Shown piece by piece: positions 54,270 to 64,000 of a DNA stretch of 64,000 nucleotides. Under the pieces are notes generated by a model, which did not search any database, was not told where the DNA came from, and saw only the letters and a list, made by a program, of their open reading frames with translations. Source of the DNA: Physella acuta (Eukaryota > Mollusca > Gastropoda > Physidae). The DNA lies in contig NW_026733084.1 in assembly GCF_028476545.1 (NCBI RefSeq), positions 1 through 64,000 on the forward strand, read 5' to 3'. Position 1 is the stretch's first letter; each line of letters opens with the position of its first letter. Made by a program: the position numbers and the translations under genes.

Positions 54270-55060
54270 GTTTCTTCCAGGCAGTTTCTTCCAGGCAGAG
54301 TTTCTTTCAGGCATCTCTTCGCCCCCCCCCCCCGAACAAAATGGAATTTATATAAAAAATATATACTTTCGACAGTGTCCCCCCCCCCCTCGGAAATTGT
54401 TGTCCGCCCCCAAAAAAATTTCAAGTGCACCTCCGGAGAAAAACGTCTGGAAGAAACACTGCTTCCAGGCGTCTCCTCCCACCCCCTCCGAAGAAAGTCT
54501 ACCGCTTCCCCCCCCCCCCCCCAAATGAAACGGAATTTATATAGAAAACATACTTTTACCAGTGTCCCCCCCCCCCCCCCCCCGAACGAAAATATCAAGT
54601 GCCCTCCTTGAGAAAACAAGAAACACTGGACAAGAATATGATGTATTTGCGATGTTTGCTACGTACTAATTGCAAAGGTAGATTGAGAACAGAAAAAGGG
54701 CCTAGATCTAAGCGAAATACTTAATAAATGACGAAATAAAATAATTGTTTGCTCATTTTGTTTCTAACTCGTATGTGTTTCAATGAATTCATAAGTTACA
54801 TTTTTAACAACTGGCAAAAAGTCTTTTTTCCGCTCTTTAAGCTAAAGGTAACGAGATTCACAGGCGCTTAAATTTGTAGCTCTTCGCCAGAGTTTCTTCC
54901 AGGCGTCTCTTCAGGGAAGCGAAGCCCCCCCCCCGAAGAAAGTCTACCGCCCCCCCCCCCCCCGAAGAAAGTCTACCGCGCCCCCCCCCCCGAAAATTTC
55001 AAGTGCCCCCCCCCCCCCCCCCCGGAGAAAAAAGTCTGGAAGAAACACTGCTCTTCGGGG
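54270..55060. mobile_element. Cluster of poly-C TIR elements (GTTTCTTCCAG family)
   Basis: Several ends of the CAGTGTTTCTTCCAGAC family occur in both orientations: TTTCTTCCAGGCA at 54274-54310, GTCTGGAAGAAACACTG near 54448 and 55033, and TTTCTTCCAGGCGTCTC near 54895. C runs and GAAGAAAGTCTACCG blocks lie between them. At least two insertions are nested or abutting. Long frames here are low complexity. Confidence 0.7.
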
Positions 55061-55302
55061 AAACCTGCCATTGAGTATGCTCAAAATTCACATAGTTTTT
55101 CATTTCATGTCGATTGGATGAAAGGTGTAATAATGCATAAAGGACATCCCCCCCCCCAAACACACAGACATTTTGTTGTTCACTTAATTTTGTGACCAAA
55201 TATTGATCTAAGCCAAACCATGCATAAACGTGAAAAAACCAACAATAAATTAAAATTATCTCAATCGTTTTCTGAAACTAAAAGAAACTAAACGACTTAT
55301 AA

Positions 55303-55726
55303 GGGGTCTTCCATAAATAACGTCACGCTTTTTTTGACGCTTTTTACCCCCCCCCCCCCATCCACCACACGTCGTCACAAAAAGCCAGACCCCCCCTAAA
55401 ATGACGTCACTCTTGAGCCTACAACCCCCTTCACAATTGCTGTTGAATTTTTCTTAAAACATCGATATTTTTCCAAATTCTCGTCAGAACTCTGTCAACA
55501 TAGAGTATTTTGATCAATTCCTATTACAATTTATTAAAACAGTTTTCTAAAATACGAAATAACGGCTAAAACTCGTTTTCTGATATTGCTTTTTTATAAT
55601 GAAAAAAGTGACGTCACACCATCTAACCCCTACCCCCCTCCCCCTCATCGCACACCGTCACAAAATTGCGGACCACCCTCCCCCCCCCCCCCCCCCTACG
55701 AGTGTGACGTCATTTATGGACGACCC
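55303..55726. mobile_element. TIR element, GGGGTC...CATAAATGACGTCA family
   Basis: Left end GGGGTCTTCCATAAATAACG; right end GACGTCATTTATGGACGACCCC. The interior matches 44368-44731 in the opposite orientation. Flanked by ATAA on both sides (possible short target duplication). 424 bp, non-coding. Confidence 0.8.
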
Positions 55727-55817
55727 CATAAGCCTTAAATTATAAGTAAGTGTGCACTATAGGCCATAGAAATATTTAATTAATTTTAAAAAGGAACGAA
55801 ACACCTCTAACCCAGTC

Positions 55818-56472
55818 AGCACACATATATTGGCCCAATATTGGCTAAACATTGGCTACCAATATTGGCTACATCTTGGTGCAACATTGGCTTAACCTTG
55901 GCCAAACATTGGTAGTGAAACTCGGCATGATGTTGGCGCAATGTTGGCACAATATTGGCTATATCCCGGCTACATATTGGCCCAACATTGGCTATATCAT
56001 GGTTACATCCAGGGGCGTAGCGAGGTCGGGTGTCACCCGTTGCGGCACTTAATGGTGTCACCCCCCCCCCAGAGGCATAGAGACCCTTCCCAGGGACAAA
56101 CTTTCAAATTTTCGATTTGCACCCCCCCCTTCAAACTTTCGATTTGCACCCCCCCCTCAAACTTTCGATTTGCACCCCCCCCCCTCAAACTTTCGATTTG
56201 CACCCCCCCTCAAGTTTTCGATTTGCACCCCCCCCCCCCTCAAACTTTCGATTTGCACACCCCCCTCGAGTTTTTCTCTATATATTTTGCTATTTTTTGC
56301 CTTGGTGTCACCCCCCTAAATGGTGTCACCCGGTGCGGTCTGCACCCCCCTCGCTACGCCCCTGGTTACATCTTGGCCCAATATTGGCTACATCTTGGCA
56401 CAATAATGGCTATATCTTGGCTATACCTTGGCTCATCATGTATTATATCCTGGCTGCATCTTGGCCCAATTA
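55818..56472. repeat. Minisatellite of TTGGCTACAT-type units, split by an insertion
   Basis: Degenerate tandem units of ATATTGGC, ACATTGGC, CTACATCTTGGC and CAACATTGGC before 56009 resume after 56364 (CATCTTGGCCCAATATTGGC). The array is interrupted by a hAT-like element. Confidence 0.85.
56010..56364. mobile_element. hAT-like element with perfect 8-bp target duplication
   Basis: Ends CAGGGGCGTAGCGAGGTCGG and CCTCGCTACGCCCCTG. GTTACATC flanks it on both sides (56002-56009 and 56365-56372). Subterminal inverted GTGTCACCCG and CACCCGGTGCGG. The interior holds the CTTTCGATTTGCACCCC repeats of the 46925 element (AGAGGCATAGAGACCC at 56071), so it is probably composite. The Pro/His-rich frames are artefacts. 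Confidence 0.88.
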
Positions 56473-56600
56473 ATTAAATTAATTAAATGTCAAAGTTCGT
56501 GGCACATTGCATTATCAGATCTTAACCGAAGTGACATTCAAGTTTAAAACACATCGGTTCGGTTATAATTTTGTTTTTTGTTAGCAGTTTCCACCCAGAC

Positions 56601-56737
56601 CAGTGTTTCTTCCAGACTTTTTTTTACCTGGGGGGGGGGGGGGAGCGGACACTGGTAAAAAAGTATGTTTTTTAATATAAAATCCATTAAATCCCCCCCC
56701 CCCCCCACCCCAGAAGAGATGCCTGAAAGAAACTCTG
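56601..56737. mobile_element. Short hAT-like MITE, GTTTCTTCCAG family
   Basis: Starts CAGTGTTTCTTCCAGAC and ends GCCTGAAAGAAACTCTG. Flanks are ACCCAGAC (56593-56600) and ACTCAGAC (56738-56745), an 8-bp duplication with one change. Contains G and C runs. Confidence 0.8.
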
Positions 56738-56749
56738 ACTCAGACATGA

Positions 56750-57656
56750 GAGAAATAGCACGAGGAATCAAGTTAAATAAAAGCTTGTAAAAATGCCCTT
56801 AACTGAGTTTTTAAATGATGATTTCAGTTTTGGTAAATTCAAAAACGAAAAAATATAATATTTAATTTATTTCAGTATTTTTTATTTTGATTCTTATTTT
56901 AGACATTTTTTTCCCTTATAATAATCGAGTATTAACACGTACGATTATTTTGTAACACCGATTTACGCTGCGATTATTTTTTTTTTAATACACAAAATTA
57001 CATATTGTATTTGTGATATATTTTGAGGAAATCAAAAGCATTTATAACTATAATCAATATCTAATATTTTAAATCGCAAAAAATAATTTCGCCAGTACGG
57101 ACAATACTAAAATTTTTCTACTTTCGTTTCGCCACTACGGGCTAGACCCAAAAACTCGACTTTACCTGGTCTTCTTAGATAGGTTGAGTAAACTACGGAC
57201 AGTATAAAAAAATATAGATTTCTAGATTTAGAACCCTAGATCTAGTGGAGGGAAAACATTAACAAAGTTATACATTTGAAAATATCGTAGAGTCTAGAGT
57301 AGAAGAGTCTAGTCTAGTTCATTTTTAATAATTTTTATTTTTTGTGGTCCGTTGTTTTCCTTCACTAAGTCTTGTAACTCGTCTTCAGTGTCACTGGCAC
57401 TGTGTCACTGGTAGTGTCAGTGTGTGTAGTAGATTCTACCAGTTGGCAGCTAAGACTTAGTACTTAGTACTAGATCTAGACTACCTACTACCTTGGCTAA
57501 GTCCTAGATGATCTAGATCTAGTAGTAGTTAATGTTATGTTATGTGTAAGTAACTAGATCTCTAGATGACAAGATGAGATGTTGACAGCACTACCTACAG
57601 ACAGACTAATAAGAAAGATCTTATATCTAGTCTAGCTAGATTTTATCTACTCTTTT
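56750..57656. other. AT-rich intergenic, no gene seen
   Basis: Rich in TCTAGA words; GTGTCACTGG repeats at about 57390-57420. No coding signal. Confidence 0.4.
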
Positions 57657-57664
57657 ATCTAGAT

Positions 57665-58108
57665 CAGTGGTTCTTAACCTTTTTGTATGAATGTATGTAA
57701 GACAATGAATGTAGGTACCAAACCCCATCACTCAGCCTCATGTGAATTCATCAAACTGGTGCATCAACAGCACCACATTGAACAAAACTTAAAATATGAC
57801 TTCACACAAAAGTAAAAATATAAGAAATATTTATTGCAAATCAGTATGACTTCTATGGTGCCTTCATTCAGACACCAGTTCAGAAATGTGTAGTTTCACC
57901 TGTTCATCTCGGCAGGCCTGTATTGGTTGTGTTGACGAACAAGATTCATGGCTTATGTGTGTTGCGATGTCAAGGGTTCCACGATATAGAAATATCCTGA
58001 TACTTCTATCATCTGACAAAATCCGATCACAAATGTTATGAGTGTGGTGTATGTTTTGACCTCTACTGTACACCTGGGGTTCAATTTAACCCAGGCTAGG
58101 AACCACTG
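57665..58108. mobile_element. hAT-like MITE flanked by ATCTAGAT
   Basis: Left end CAGTGGTTCTTAACCTTTTT, right end GGCTAGGAACCACTG. Perfect 8-bp flanks ATCTAGAT at 57657-57664 and 58109-58116. 444 bp, with no transposase motif. Confidence 0.85.
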
Positions 58109-58540
58109 ATCTAGATCTACCAAAACCTACTGTATAGTTTCCTGTCATCTTTTAAATATCTTTTTATTTTTTTAATGCTTGGACACACACAAAACCAATT
58201 CAAAATCGATCTAGATCTAGCTTCTTCTAGGTAGTTGTTTAGTCTAAGGCTAGGCCTATATACTATATAATAGGCTAGGTGATATAGTTATTGTTATAAA
58301 GCCTGTATTTTAATATAAATTATGATTTAAATTATTAGGCCTAGGCCTAAATAAAAATAAATAATGAATAGGCCTGTTTTTATTAGCTGTGCTGCTATAG
58401 CCTAGGCCTAAAAATTAGACAACATTTTAAATTATTATTATAGGGCATAGGGGCCTAGTAAAATTATATAGGCCTATATCCTAATAAATAGACCTACAAG
58501 CCTAAACTTTTAATTAAACCATAACATTTTTTAATTTACA

Positions 58541-58590
58541 GGATCAGCATGAAGATCCAGTTGGAACAGATATGAATTCTTAACATCACC
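58541..58590 (+). other. Torsin 5' leader after a 3' splice site
   Basis: TTTTTTAATTTACAG followed by GATCAG marks a likely acceptor at about 58541, implying an upstream non-coding exon. The leader holds two very short upstream frames (ATG at 58550 and 58573), which could lower translation of the main frame. Confidence 0.45.
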
Positions 58591-61468
58591 ATGAAAAACA
58601 AGTCCAATGTTTGTTATATGCTAATTATTTTAAATGTTTATATATCTGTATGTTGCGGCAATATTGGAATACCATCTTTAAATGACATTAGATTAACGTT
58701 TTTTAAAAATTTTGACAAAGTATATTGCACATTTTCTGCCTGCTGTAATGACAGGTGGATATCTAAAAATATTTCAGGTAAGTTGAAAAGCGTATTCATA
58801 TTTTTAAAAAAAAAGGTAGGCATACAGAAATAACATATTTGATGCGTTCTTTAAATTGGCTCCAGCTACAGGCATTTCTGATATTCTTTCAGGTCGCCAT
58901 TTCTTATAATCCTTAAGATTGCCCTTTCAAAATACATGTTTGCGTCAGTGATGTCTCATAACAGTTTAGTAGGCACTTCCCACACAATTTAATAATGGTG
59001 CTAAACTGTTCAACAGGGATTTCAATTAACTTAAACATGTATTTACATCTTTAAAATATTTCACTCATATACTTTCAAGCATAGATACCTAGAATTTATG
59101 CTAGGCTGCACATCATTTTATATACCATAAAAAGTAAATAAAGAATTCTCTTTAGACCTAGCGATCCATTGGGCAGATGAAGTAAGGTTCATATGTTTCC
59201 TGACCTCTGTATTTGAAGGGAAGGTGTGATCAGCACTTTGCCCAGCTGTATTTACTTACATGAGTTAGGTACCCATTAGAGCTGGGTGATCTCAGGTACA
59301 TTCTACTGACTAGAACCCGGATTTGAACTTGAGACTTTCAGCTTAACAGCGTAGGCCATACCATCTCATATGTTATAAATTATGCATGTTATAAAAAAAA
59401 CCTTTGCTCAAACATAAAATGATGTAAATTTTGTCCATTTGAAGGACTCCAGTATGATTTGTCAACCAGGCTACATGGCCAACATCTGGTTCAGAACACA
59501 GTCCTAGCACACATCAAAGGTCACGCTTGGCACAGCAATCCAACCAAGGCGTTAGTACTCTCCTTCCACGGGCTGACTGGAGTTGGAAAAAATTTTGTCA
59601 GTCGAATCATCGCAGAAAATCTCTATCGTGATGGACTCAACAGTAGATTTGTTCACCTTATCTCTGCGACCAAGGAATTTCCTCATCATGACAAGGACAT
59701 GCTTGTCAAGTATAAGGTTGGTAAACTATTTCATCCAACCTGGGATGGTGTGGTTGTGAAGTAGAGCTTACAGCTGCTAAACCCAAAGTCTTGAGTTTGG
59801 ATCCAGCGGTTGAGTCTGTAAGACATCCCCGAGTCCACCCAGCTCTTATGGGTACCTGATTCACGCTGGGGAAACAAAGGTAGCTGGGCATAGTGCTAAC
59901 CAATGTCTCCCCATATGCCAAGGTAATTGAAACAGATGAATTCTACCTGCTCCGTCTGTCTTGGACACAAACTAAAATAGATGATGATATTGAATCAGTT
60001 ATTTTTAGTTAAAGTAGAATATTTCAATCAACTACATGATAAAAATTATTCCAGGATACGTTGAAGTCATGGATTGAAGGTAATATAACTTACTGTGAGC
60101 GTTCAATGTTTATATTTGATGAAGTAGACAAGCTTCCAGCTCTTTTATTAGATGTGGTCAAGCCATATGTTGATTATCATGAACATCTTGGGAGAGTGAA
60201 TTACCGTAAAGCAATTTTTCTATTTTTAAGGTATGTTTTAAGATCTATCAGTTATTTAATTATAATCAGAATTAAATTGCGCAGGAAAAAATATTTAAAA
60301 AATGGGAGTACATCCATAACATTTTATTGCAGTAACGAAGGTGGAACAGAGATAGGAAGACTAATATATGAACACTGGATGTCTGGTAAGCCAAGGGATT
60401 CTTTTACTCTTAAAGATGTGGAAAACACCATCTTGAAAGCTTCACTAAATTCCAAGAGTGAAAGTAAGTTAGCCTAAAAATATTTTATTATAGATTTTAT
60501 CCTTTACATTACAAGAAATATATTTCTGATGTTTACTGTTGTAAAATTAAAAGAGAATAAGTAGAAGTAGGGACGGCATGGTTGAATGGCAGAGGATATG
60601 ACTGCTATCCTGAAAGTCATGAGTTCAAATCTGGGATCAAGTTCGTAGAAGGACTTGAATCCAACCGGCTTTATGTGTACCTCACTCATGTTTGGGAAAG
60701 TGCTGACCACACTATCCCTTCCTATGCTAAGGTTACAGAAACAGGTGAAGCCTACTTCACTTGCCCCATGGACAGTCAGATTCGAAAAGGAAGTAGAAAA
60801 AATATCAGATACAATTTTTAGTATACATATACAGTAGTATTGGGGCAGTGTGGTCAGCTGGAAGAGTGTACAACTGCTAACCTGGAATTCTCAAGTTCAG
60901 ATCCTGAGTCCATAGAATTTCCCAGAGTCCACTCAGCTCTAATGGGTACCCATGTGACTTTGTGCATTATGGAAACACTAGTAGCTGGGCATAGTACTAA
61001 CAACACTATCCCTTCACCTGCCCCAGAGACCATCAGGTTCAGGGTACTTTATTTTTTTACCACTCTGCTGTGTAGACCATATAGACCACATCACTGAGTT
61101 TGTACATCCATTGATTTTGTTTCCCGCATAATGTAGGTGGCTTCTGGCACAGTCAGCTGATCTCCCAACACCTCGTCACAGCGTTTATACCATTCTTACC
61201 TCTAGAGAAGGGCCATGTGAAAAAGTGCATACGAGATGCACTGATTGCTAAAAAATATTACTCAAATGTGAGGGATATTCCAGATGAGACAGTGGACCTT
61301 GTGTTGAAGGAGTTGACATTTTACCCCAAAGAGCAGGTGTATTCTAGCACAGGTTGTAAGAGGGTCTCTGAGAAAGTTGATCTGGTGATGATGGATGCTT
61401 CAAAGTATGATGAGTCACACCAGCATACAGAGTTTGATGATTCAGATAAGCATACAGGAGAGTTGTAG
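58591..61468 (+). CDS. TOR1A: Torsin family AAA+ ATPase (torsin-1-like)
   Basis: Five coding exons: 58591-58777, 59445-59716, 60055-60230, 60333-60463 and 61137-61468. Phases agree; 365 residues (human TOR1A 332). Residues 1-23 look like a signal peptide (hydrophobic LIILNVYISV). Torsin signatures: Walker A GLTGVGKN at 105-112 with the family's terminal Asn, Walker B MFIFDEVD at 171-178, sensor-1 region FLSNEGG at about 210-216, GFWHSQLI at 257, and the redox-linked GCK at 328-330. Family knowledge: an ER/nuclear-envelope lumenal ATPase activated by LAP1 or LULL1 partners. The symbol is by family; which animal torsin paralogue this is cannot be told from memory. Odd: about 30 extra acidic residues after GCK, ending HTGEL. 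The exon-2 donor (GTTGGT) is weak. Introns 1, 2 and 4 contain SINEs. AATAAA lies at 62058. Confidence 0.93.
59155..59380 (-). mobile_element. tRNA-derived SINE in torsin intron 1
   Basis: GCGATCCATTGGGCAGATGA, GGTACCCATTAGAGCTGGGT, AACCCGGATTTGAACTTGAG (B-box-like, reverse), GCTTAACAGCGTAGGCCATACC. Minus orientation. Confidence 0.8.
59745..59950 (+). mobile_element. tRNA-derived SINE in torsin intron 2
   Basis: GATGGTGTGGTTGTGAAGTA, GAGTTTGGATCCAGCGG, GAGTCCACCCAGCTC, ATGGGTACCTGATTCACG, AGCTGGGCATAGTGCTAACC. It begins about 30 nt after the exon-2 donor. Confidence 0.8.
60570..60785 (+). mobile_element. tRNA-derived SINE in torsin intron 4, first copy
   Basis: GGGACGGCATGGTTGAATGG, ATGAGTTCAAATCTGGGATC (B box), ACCTCACTCATGTTTGGG, CACTATCCCTTCCTATGC, CTTGCCCCATGGACAGTCAG. 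Confidence 0.8.
60838..61050 (+). mobile_element. tRNA-derived SINE in torsin intron 4, second copy
   Basis: GGGGCAGTGTGGTCAGCTGG, AAGTTCAGATCCTGAGTCC, CAGAGTCCACTCAGCTC, ATGGGTACCCATGTGACT, GCTGGGCATAGTACTAAC. Same orientation as the first copy, separated by about 55 bp. Confidence 0.8.
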
Positions 61469-61469
61469 G

Positions 61470-63289
61470 TTACAGCTGTGTGAATGATATGTCATGTATT
61501 GTGTATTTTGAGTGATAGCTATGTGAATATGTCATGTATTGTGTATTTTGAGTGATAGCTATGTGAGTGATTTGATAATATTTATGTCAGTGTTAAACCT
61601 ATGCATCTGCTGGTGGATGATAGAAATAGGAGACCAATCAACACCAATCAAACTTCAATGTCTGTTCATATTTTTTGCCAAAAAGGGTATGAATTTTTTT
61701 TACTTCTTTACCTTATCACTTTGTGTAATCTCAGTTTATTTTTCTGCCATATTAAATAGAACTTGTTCAGATAAAACACTGCCAGTGCCATAAGAAGTGA
61801 TATAATTTACAATTAGAAAATTTACAACACTACCAACATTGCTGACATCACTGCAGTTTGACTTGTGTCCACTAATGCGTGCTGGTGCTATGATAATACA
61901 TGGACATTTCAGAGTTTTAAAACTACAGACTTAACATAAATTTTGATATGTAAGTAACTATTGCTGCTGATGATTATTATGGTGCAGCAAATTGTCAACA
62001 TATTATTTGCACTTTTAGAAGGCAGCTAGATGTATCAATATTAATACCATGATTATGAATAAAATGTATAATTTATAATTCATCTACCTATACATTTTTA
62101 TGTTGGCAGTTTATTTTAGCAAAGTATTAATGGGACAGAGTACCACAGCCGTAAACATTTATTTAACCCATGTGAGTTTAATTAGTTGGCATAGTTTGAC
62201 CTGTGGTCAAGAAAATTGAGCCATAGAACTAATTGTTTAGCAGAGTTAGCAGTCAGATGGACCACACTGCCAGGAGCTTCCACAACTTTGTGAAGTGATA
62301 AAAAGCACTTAAATATCTCCAGTTGAAATTCTTTAAACTTTTTGCCACCTTTTAGCAGTGGATGTCAGCATATATTCCCTCACATGCTGTAAAATACTGG
62401 TGTTTCATTGCATGTTTTAGAAATGACAGAATGTAAAAATGATGAAATGTATTTTTCTGACTGGCTTTTGTTACCTGGTGAAGGCTCATCCATGTATGAC
62501 ATCCACATAGAGAGGGGTTCTTTAAAACTAAAAAGCTGATTTTTATGGGTGGGGTACATATGAAAATCTAATTACATGTAACATCTGTATACTTGTCTGC
62601 TAACAACAACAACTCAGCAGGGGACATTACAATATGTGTGTTAATTAAATTACAAGTGAGCAATAAAGGGAACAGACACAGGGGTCATGAACCCCAGGTG
62701 GACATTCAACTTGTGCCACATGTGACTACAGAAAAAAACTTCCATACAAACACATTTTGTCAGGGTTTGGTTGACGTGTAAAAATAACCAATCTAAATCA
62801 CTCATTTTATATTGGTATTTTAAAAGTGAAGTTTTTCAACCCATAGCCGATATTTAAATACATTAGTATTACGTAATTAGTTTTAAATTCTACTTAACGT
62901 TTCTGATTAAAAAATGTTTGGGTATCATAAATGGATGACCACTTGATTTTGTCAACGTTTGTAATTTTTTAAAATAAATTATTTTGTGATTTAAGACCCT
63001 CATTTGACATGCTAAATTTCTTAGCCTTATTTTGACTATGAAACCAATAAGTATACCATCTTTCCCTTAAATCATCAATCCATTATAAAATTAAAACAAA
63101 GTGAATACAATAAAATGTGTTAGTGAATGTATAATAAAAATACAAGTAGTTGTCAAAGTTTGATGAAAACGAGTATGAAACAATTTTTAGTGGTGGGATG
63201 GCATGGTAGTAACAACTCAACAAAGGTGTAGAAAAAATTTCTTTATAAAACAATTGACATTTAGACATAACATAAATCAATGGTAGACC
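61470..63289. other. Torsin 3' UTR and convergent spacer to COX19
   Basis: A 33-bp duplication at 61490-61565 (TGTATTTTGAGTGATAGCTATGTGA). AATAAA at 62058-62063 is the likely torsin polyadenylation signal. Frames at 61539-61793 and 62593-62781 have no recognisable motif and are not called. Confidence 0.5.
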
Positions 63290-63559
63290 TCAAGAGTCCG
63301 ACGCTTTCTGTCTCAATTCCTCTTCAGTGAATCCAAGTTTATTCCAGTCCTCTTTCAACATCAGATTTTTATCCATTCTGCATCGCAGGTAATCTTTGGA
63401 TTCCTGCCGACACAGGGTAGCCTCTTTCTGATTTTTACGCAAGCACTGCATGTACTTGATCATGAAACCCTTGCACTCCCCATCATGGTCCAAGGGAAAA
63501 CTCCCCTTGAGAGGAGGCTTTGCATTAGGCTTGGAGGAGAATGTTGATAAACTAGACAT
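63290..63559 (-). CDS. COX19: Cytochrome c oxidase assembly factor COX19
   Basis: A single uninterrupted frame of 89 codons. The conserved KGSFPLDHDGEC leads into a twin CX9C motif (Cys29/Cys39 and Cys50/Cys60), the CHCH coiled-coil-helix fold, followed by MDKNLMLKEDWNKLGF as in animal COX19. Family knowledge: imported into the mitochondrial intermembrane space, oxidised by the MIA40 relay, and acts with COX11/SCO1 in copper delivery to cytochrome oxidase. The coding region is intronless here. A 3' splice-site-like TTGAATTTAG lies just upstream of the ATG, so a 5' leader intron or trans-spliced leader is possible. It lies 141 bp downstream of TIMM8 on the same strand. Confidence 0.95.
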   Translation of the reverse strand: MSSLSTFSSKPNAKPPLKGSFPLDHDGECKGFMIKYMQCLRKNQKEATLCRQESKDYLRCRMDKNLMLKEDWNKLGFTEEELRQKASDS

Positions 63560-63700
63560 GTTAGCACTAAATTCAACACAACTTAAGTCTTGATTTTTTA
63601 AACTATTTTATCACCACTAGTTTTGTCTTAAGATTATTAAATGTTACTCTTAGGTATGCTGTAAAACAATAGTTTTTTGTGTGTACTAAAACACTGAGTT
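63560..63700 (-). promoter_or_regulatory. Short spacer between TIMM8 and COX19
   Basis: 141 bp between the TIMM8 stop and the COX19 start on the same strand. No clean AATAAA for TIMM8 is visible (only AATAAT). The spacing allows either a compact COX19 promoter or co-transcription. Confidence 0.4.
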
Positions 63701-63970
63701 CTAATTGAATAAGAATCCTGAAGACTTTTTGGGCTCCGGTTCAGGAATGGGTGTAGATTCCAAGCGATTAACTACGAAGTTCGAGGTGTCCAAAAATCGA
63801 TCTACACAGTTGCGGATACAGCTTTCAGTCTTAGAGTCAATTTTGTTGCTGGGGTATCCCATACAATTGTCCCAACATCTACCTGTCATCTCATGGATCA
63901 GACCCTGGAAACGTTGCTTCTGTGTCTCCTGCTCAACAAATCTCTGCATGTAAGGGTCTTGTAATGCCAT
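63701..63970 (-). CDS. TIMM8A: Mitochondrial import translocase subunit Tim8
   Basis: A single frame of 89 codons. FVEQETQKQRFQGLIHEMT, the twin CX3C motif (Cys32/Cys36 and Cys51/Cys55) and CVDRFLDTSNFVVNRLE are diagnostic of Tim8 small TIMs. Family knowledge: forms a hexameric chaperone with Tim13 in the intermembrane space, escorting hydrophobic precursors to TIM22. The start codon at 63970 is preceded by a strong acceptor-like CTTTCCCCAG about 20 nt upstream, so an upstream leader exon beyond the window is likely. The symbol could be TIMM8A or B; invertebrates usually have one gene. Confidence 0.95.
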   Translation of the reverse strand: MALQDPYMQRFVEQETQKQRFQGLIHEMTGRCWDNCMGYPSNKIDSKTESCIRNCVDRFLDTSNFVVNRLESTPIPEPEPKKSSGFLFN

Positions 63971-64000
63971 AATCTTTAGTCAACACAGCTGGGGAAAGAA

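Noticed and set aside
54213-54619. 130-codon frames over poly-C elements
   Set aside because: Low-complexity transposon sequence; both strands are open for the same reason.
55941-56477. Frames rich in FDLHPP/ICTPP words
   Set aside because: Tandem CTTTCGATTTGCACCCC blocks inside a small transposon.
60571-60600. tRNA gene on the basis of box-like motifs
   Set aside because: It is the head of a SINE present in several copies, without a complete cloverleaf.

Overview
This is animal nuclear DNA, most likely from a heterobranch gastropod mollusc (inference, moderate confidence). The genes have many short exons and GT-AG introns. Introns and spacers are AT-rich and full of minisatellites and small TIR elements. 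The string ATCTAGAT is scattered everywhere. Several CAG...CTG elements with 8-bp target duplications (hAT type), a tRNA-derived SINE and a decayed RTE-like LINE are present. There are no rRNA genes, no convincing tRNA genes, no CRISPR array and no recognisable retroviral or Polinton-like element.

Layout: 1-8.8 kb holds no supported gene, only tandem arrays (3.2-3.8, 5.9-6.0, 6.4-6.8, 7.5-7.9 and 8.2-8.7 kb). 8.8-14.0 kb, plus strand: CCDC169 (seven coding exons) with a possible alternative acidic first exon at 8823-9475. 16.0-29.7 kb, minus strand: SDAD1 (thirteen coding exons, predicted 694 aa), with a 6.7-kb first intron made mostly of dispersed repeats. 29.95-31.66 kb, plus strand: NUDCD2 (four exons, 153 aa), head-to-head with SDAD1, 296 bp between start codons. 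33.55-39.48 kb, minus strand: TMEM144 (ten coding exons, 408 aa). 40-58.5 kb: gene-poor, dominated by nested small DNA transposons with G/C homopolymer tracts, SINEs and one LINE relic. 58.6-61.5 kb, plus strand: a torsin AAA+ ATPase (five coding exons, 365 aa). 63.3-64.0 kb, minus strand: two intronless coding regions in tandem, COX19 and TIMM8, both small cysteine-motif proteins of the mitochondrial intermembrane space.

The genes do not form one pathway: ribosome biogenesis (SDAD1), HSP90-linked co-chaperone (NUDCD2), membrane transporter (TMEM144), ER chaperone ATPase (torsin), and the COX19/TIMM8 pair, which share an import route.

The most striking signal is that many minisatellites start exactly at, or include, exon-intron junctions. 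At least six arrays in three genes contain the real 5' or 3' splice site inside the repeat unit, creating rows of decoy splice sites. In CCDC169 five decoy acceptors precede the true one, and each decoy reads in frame into a TAA after 14 codons. NUDCD2 shows the same process at its last exon.
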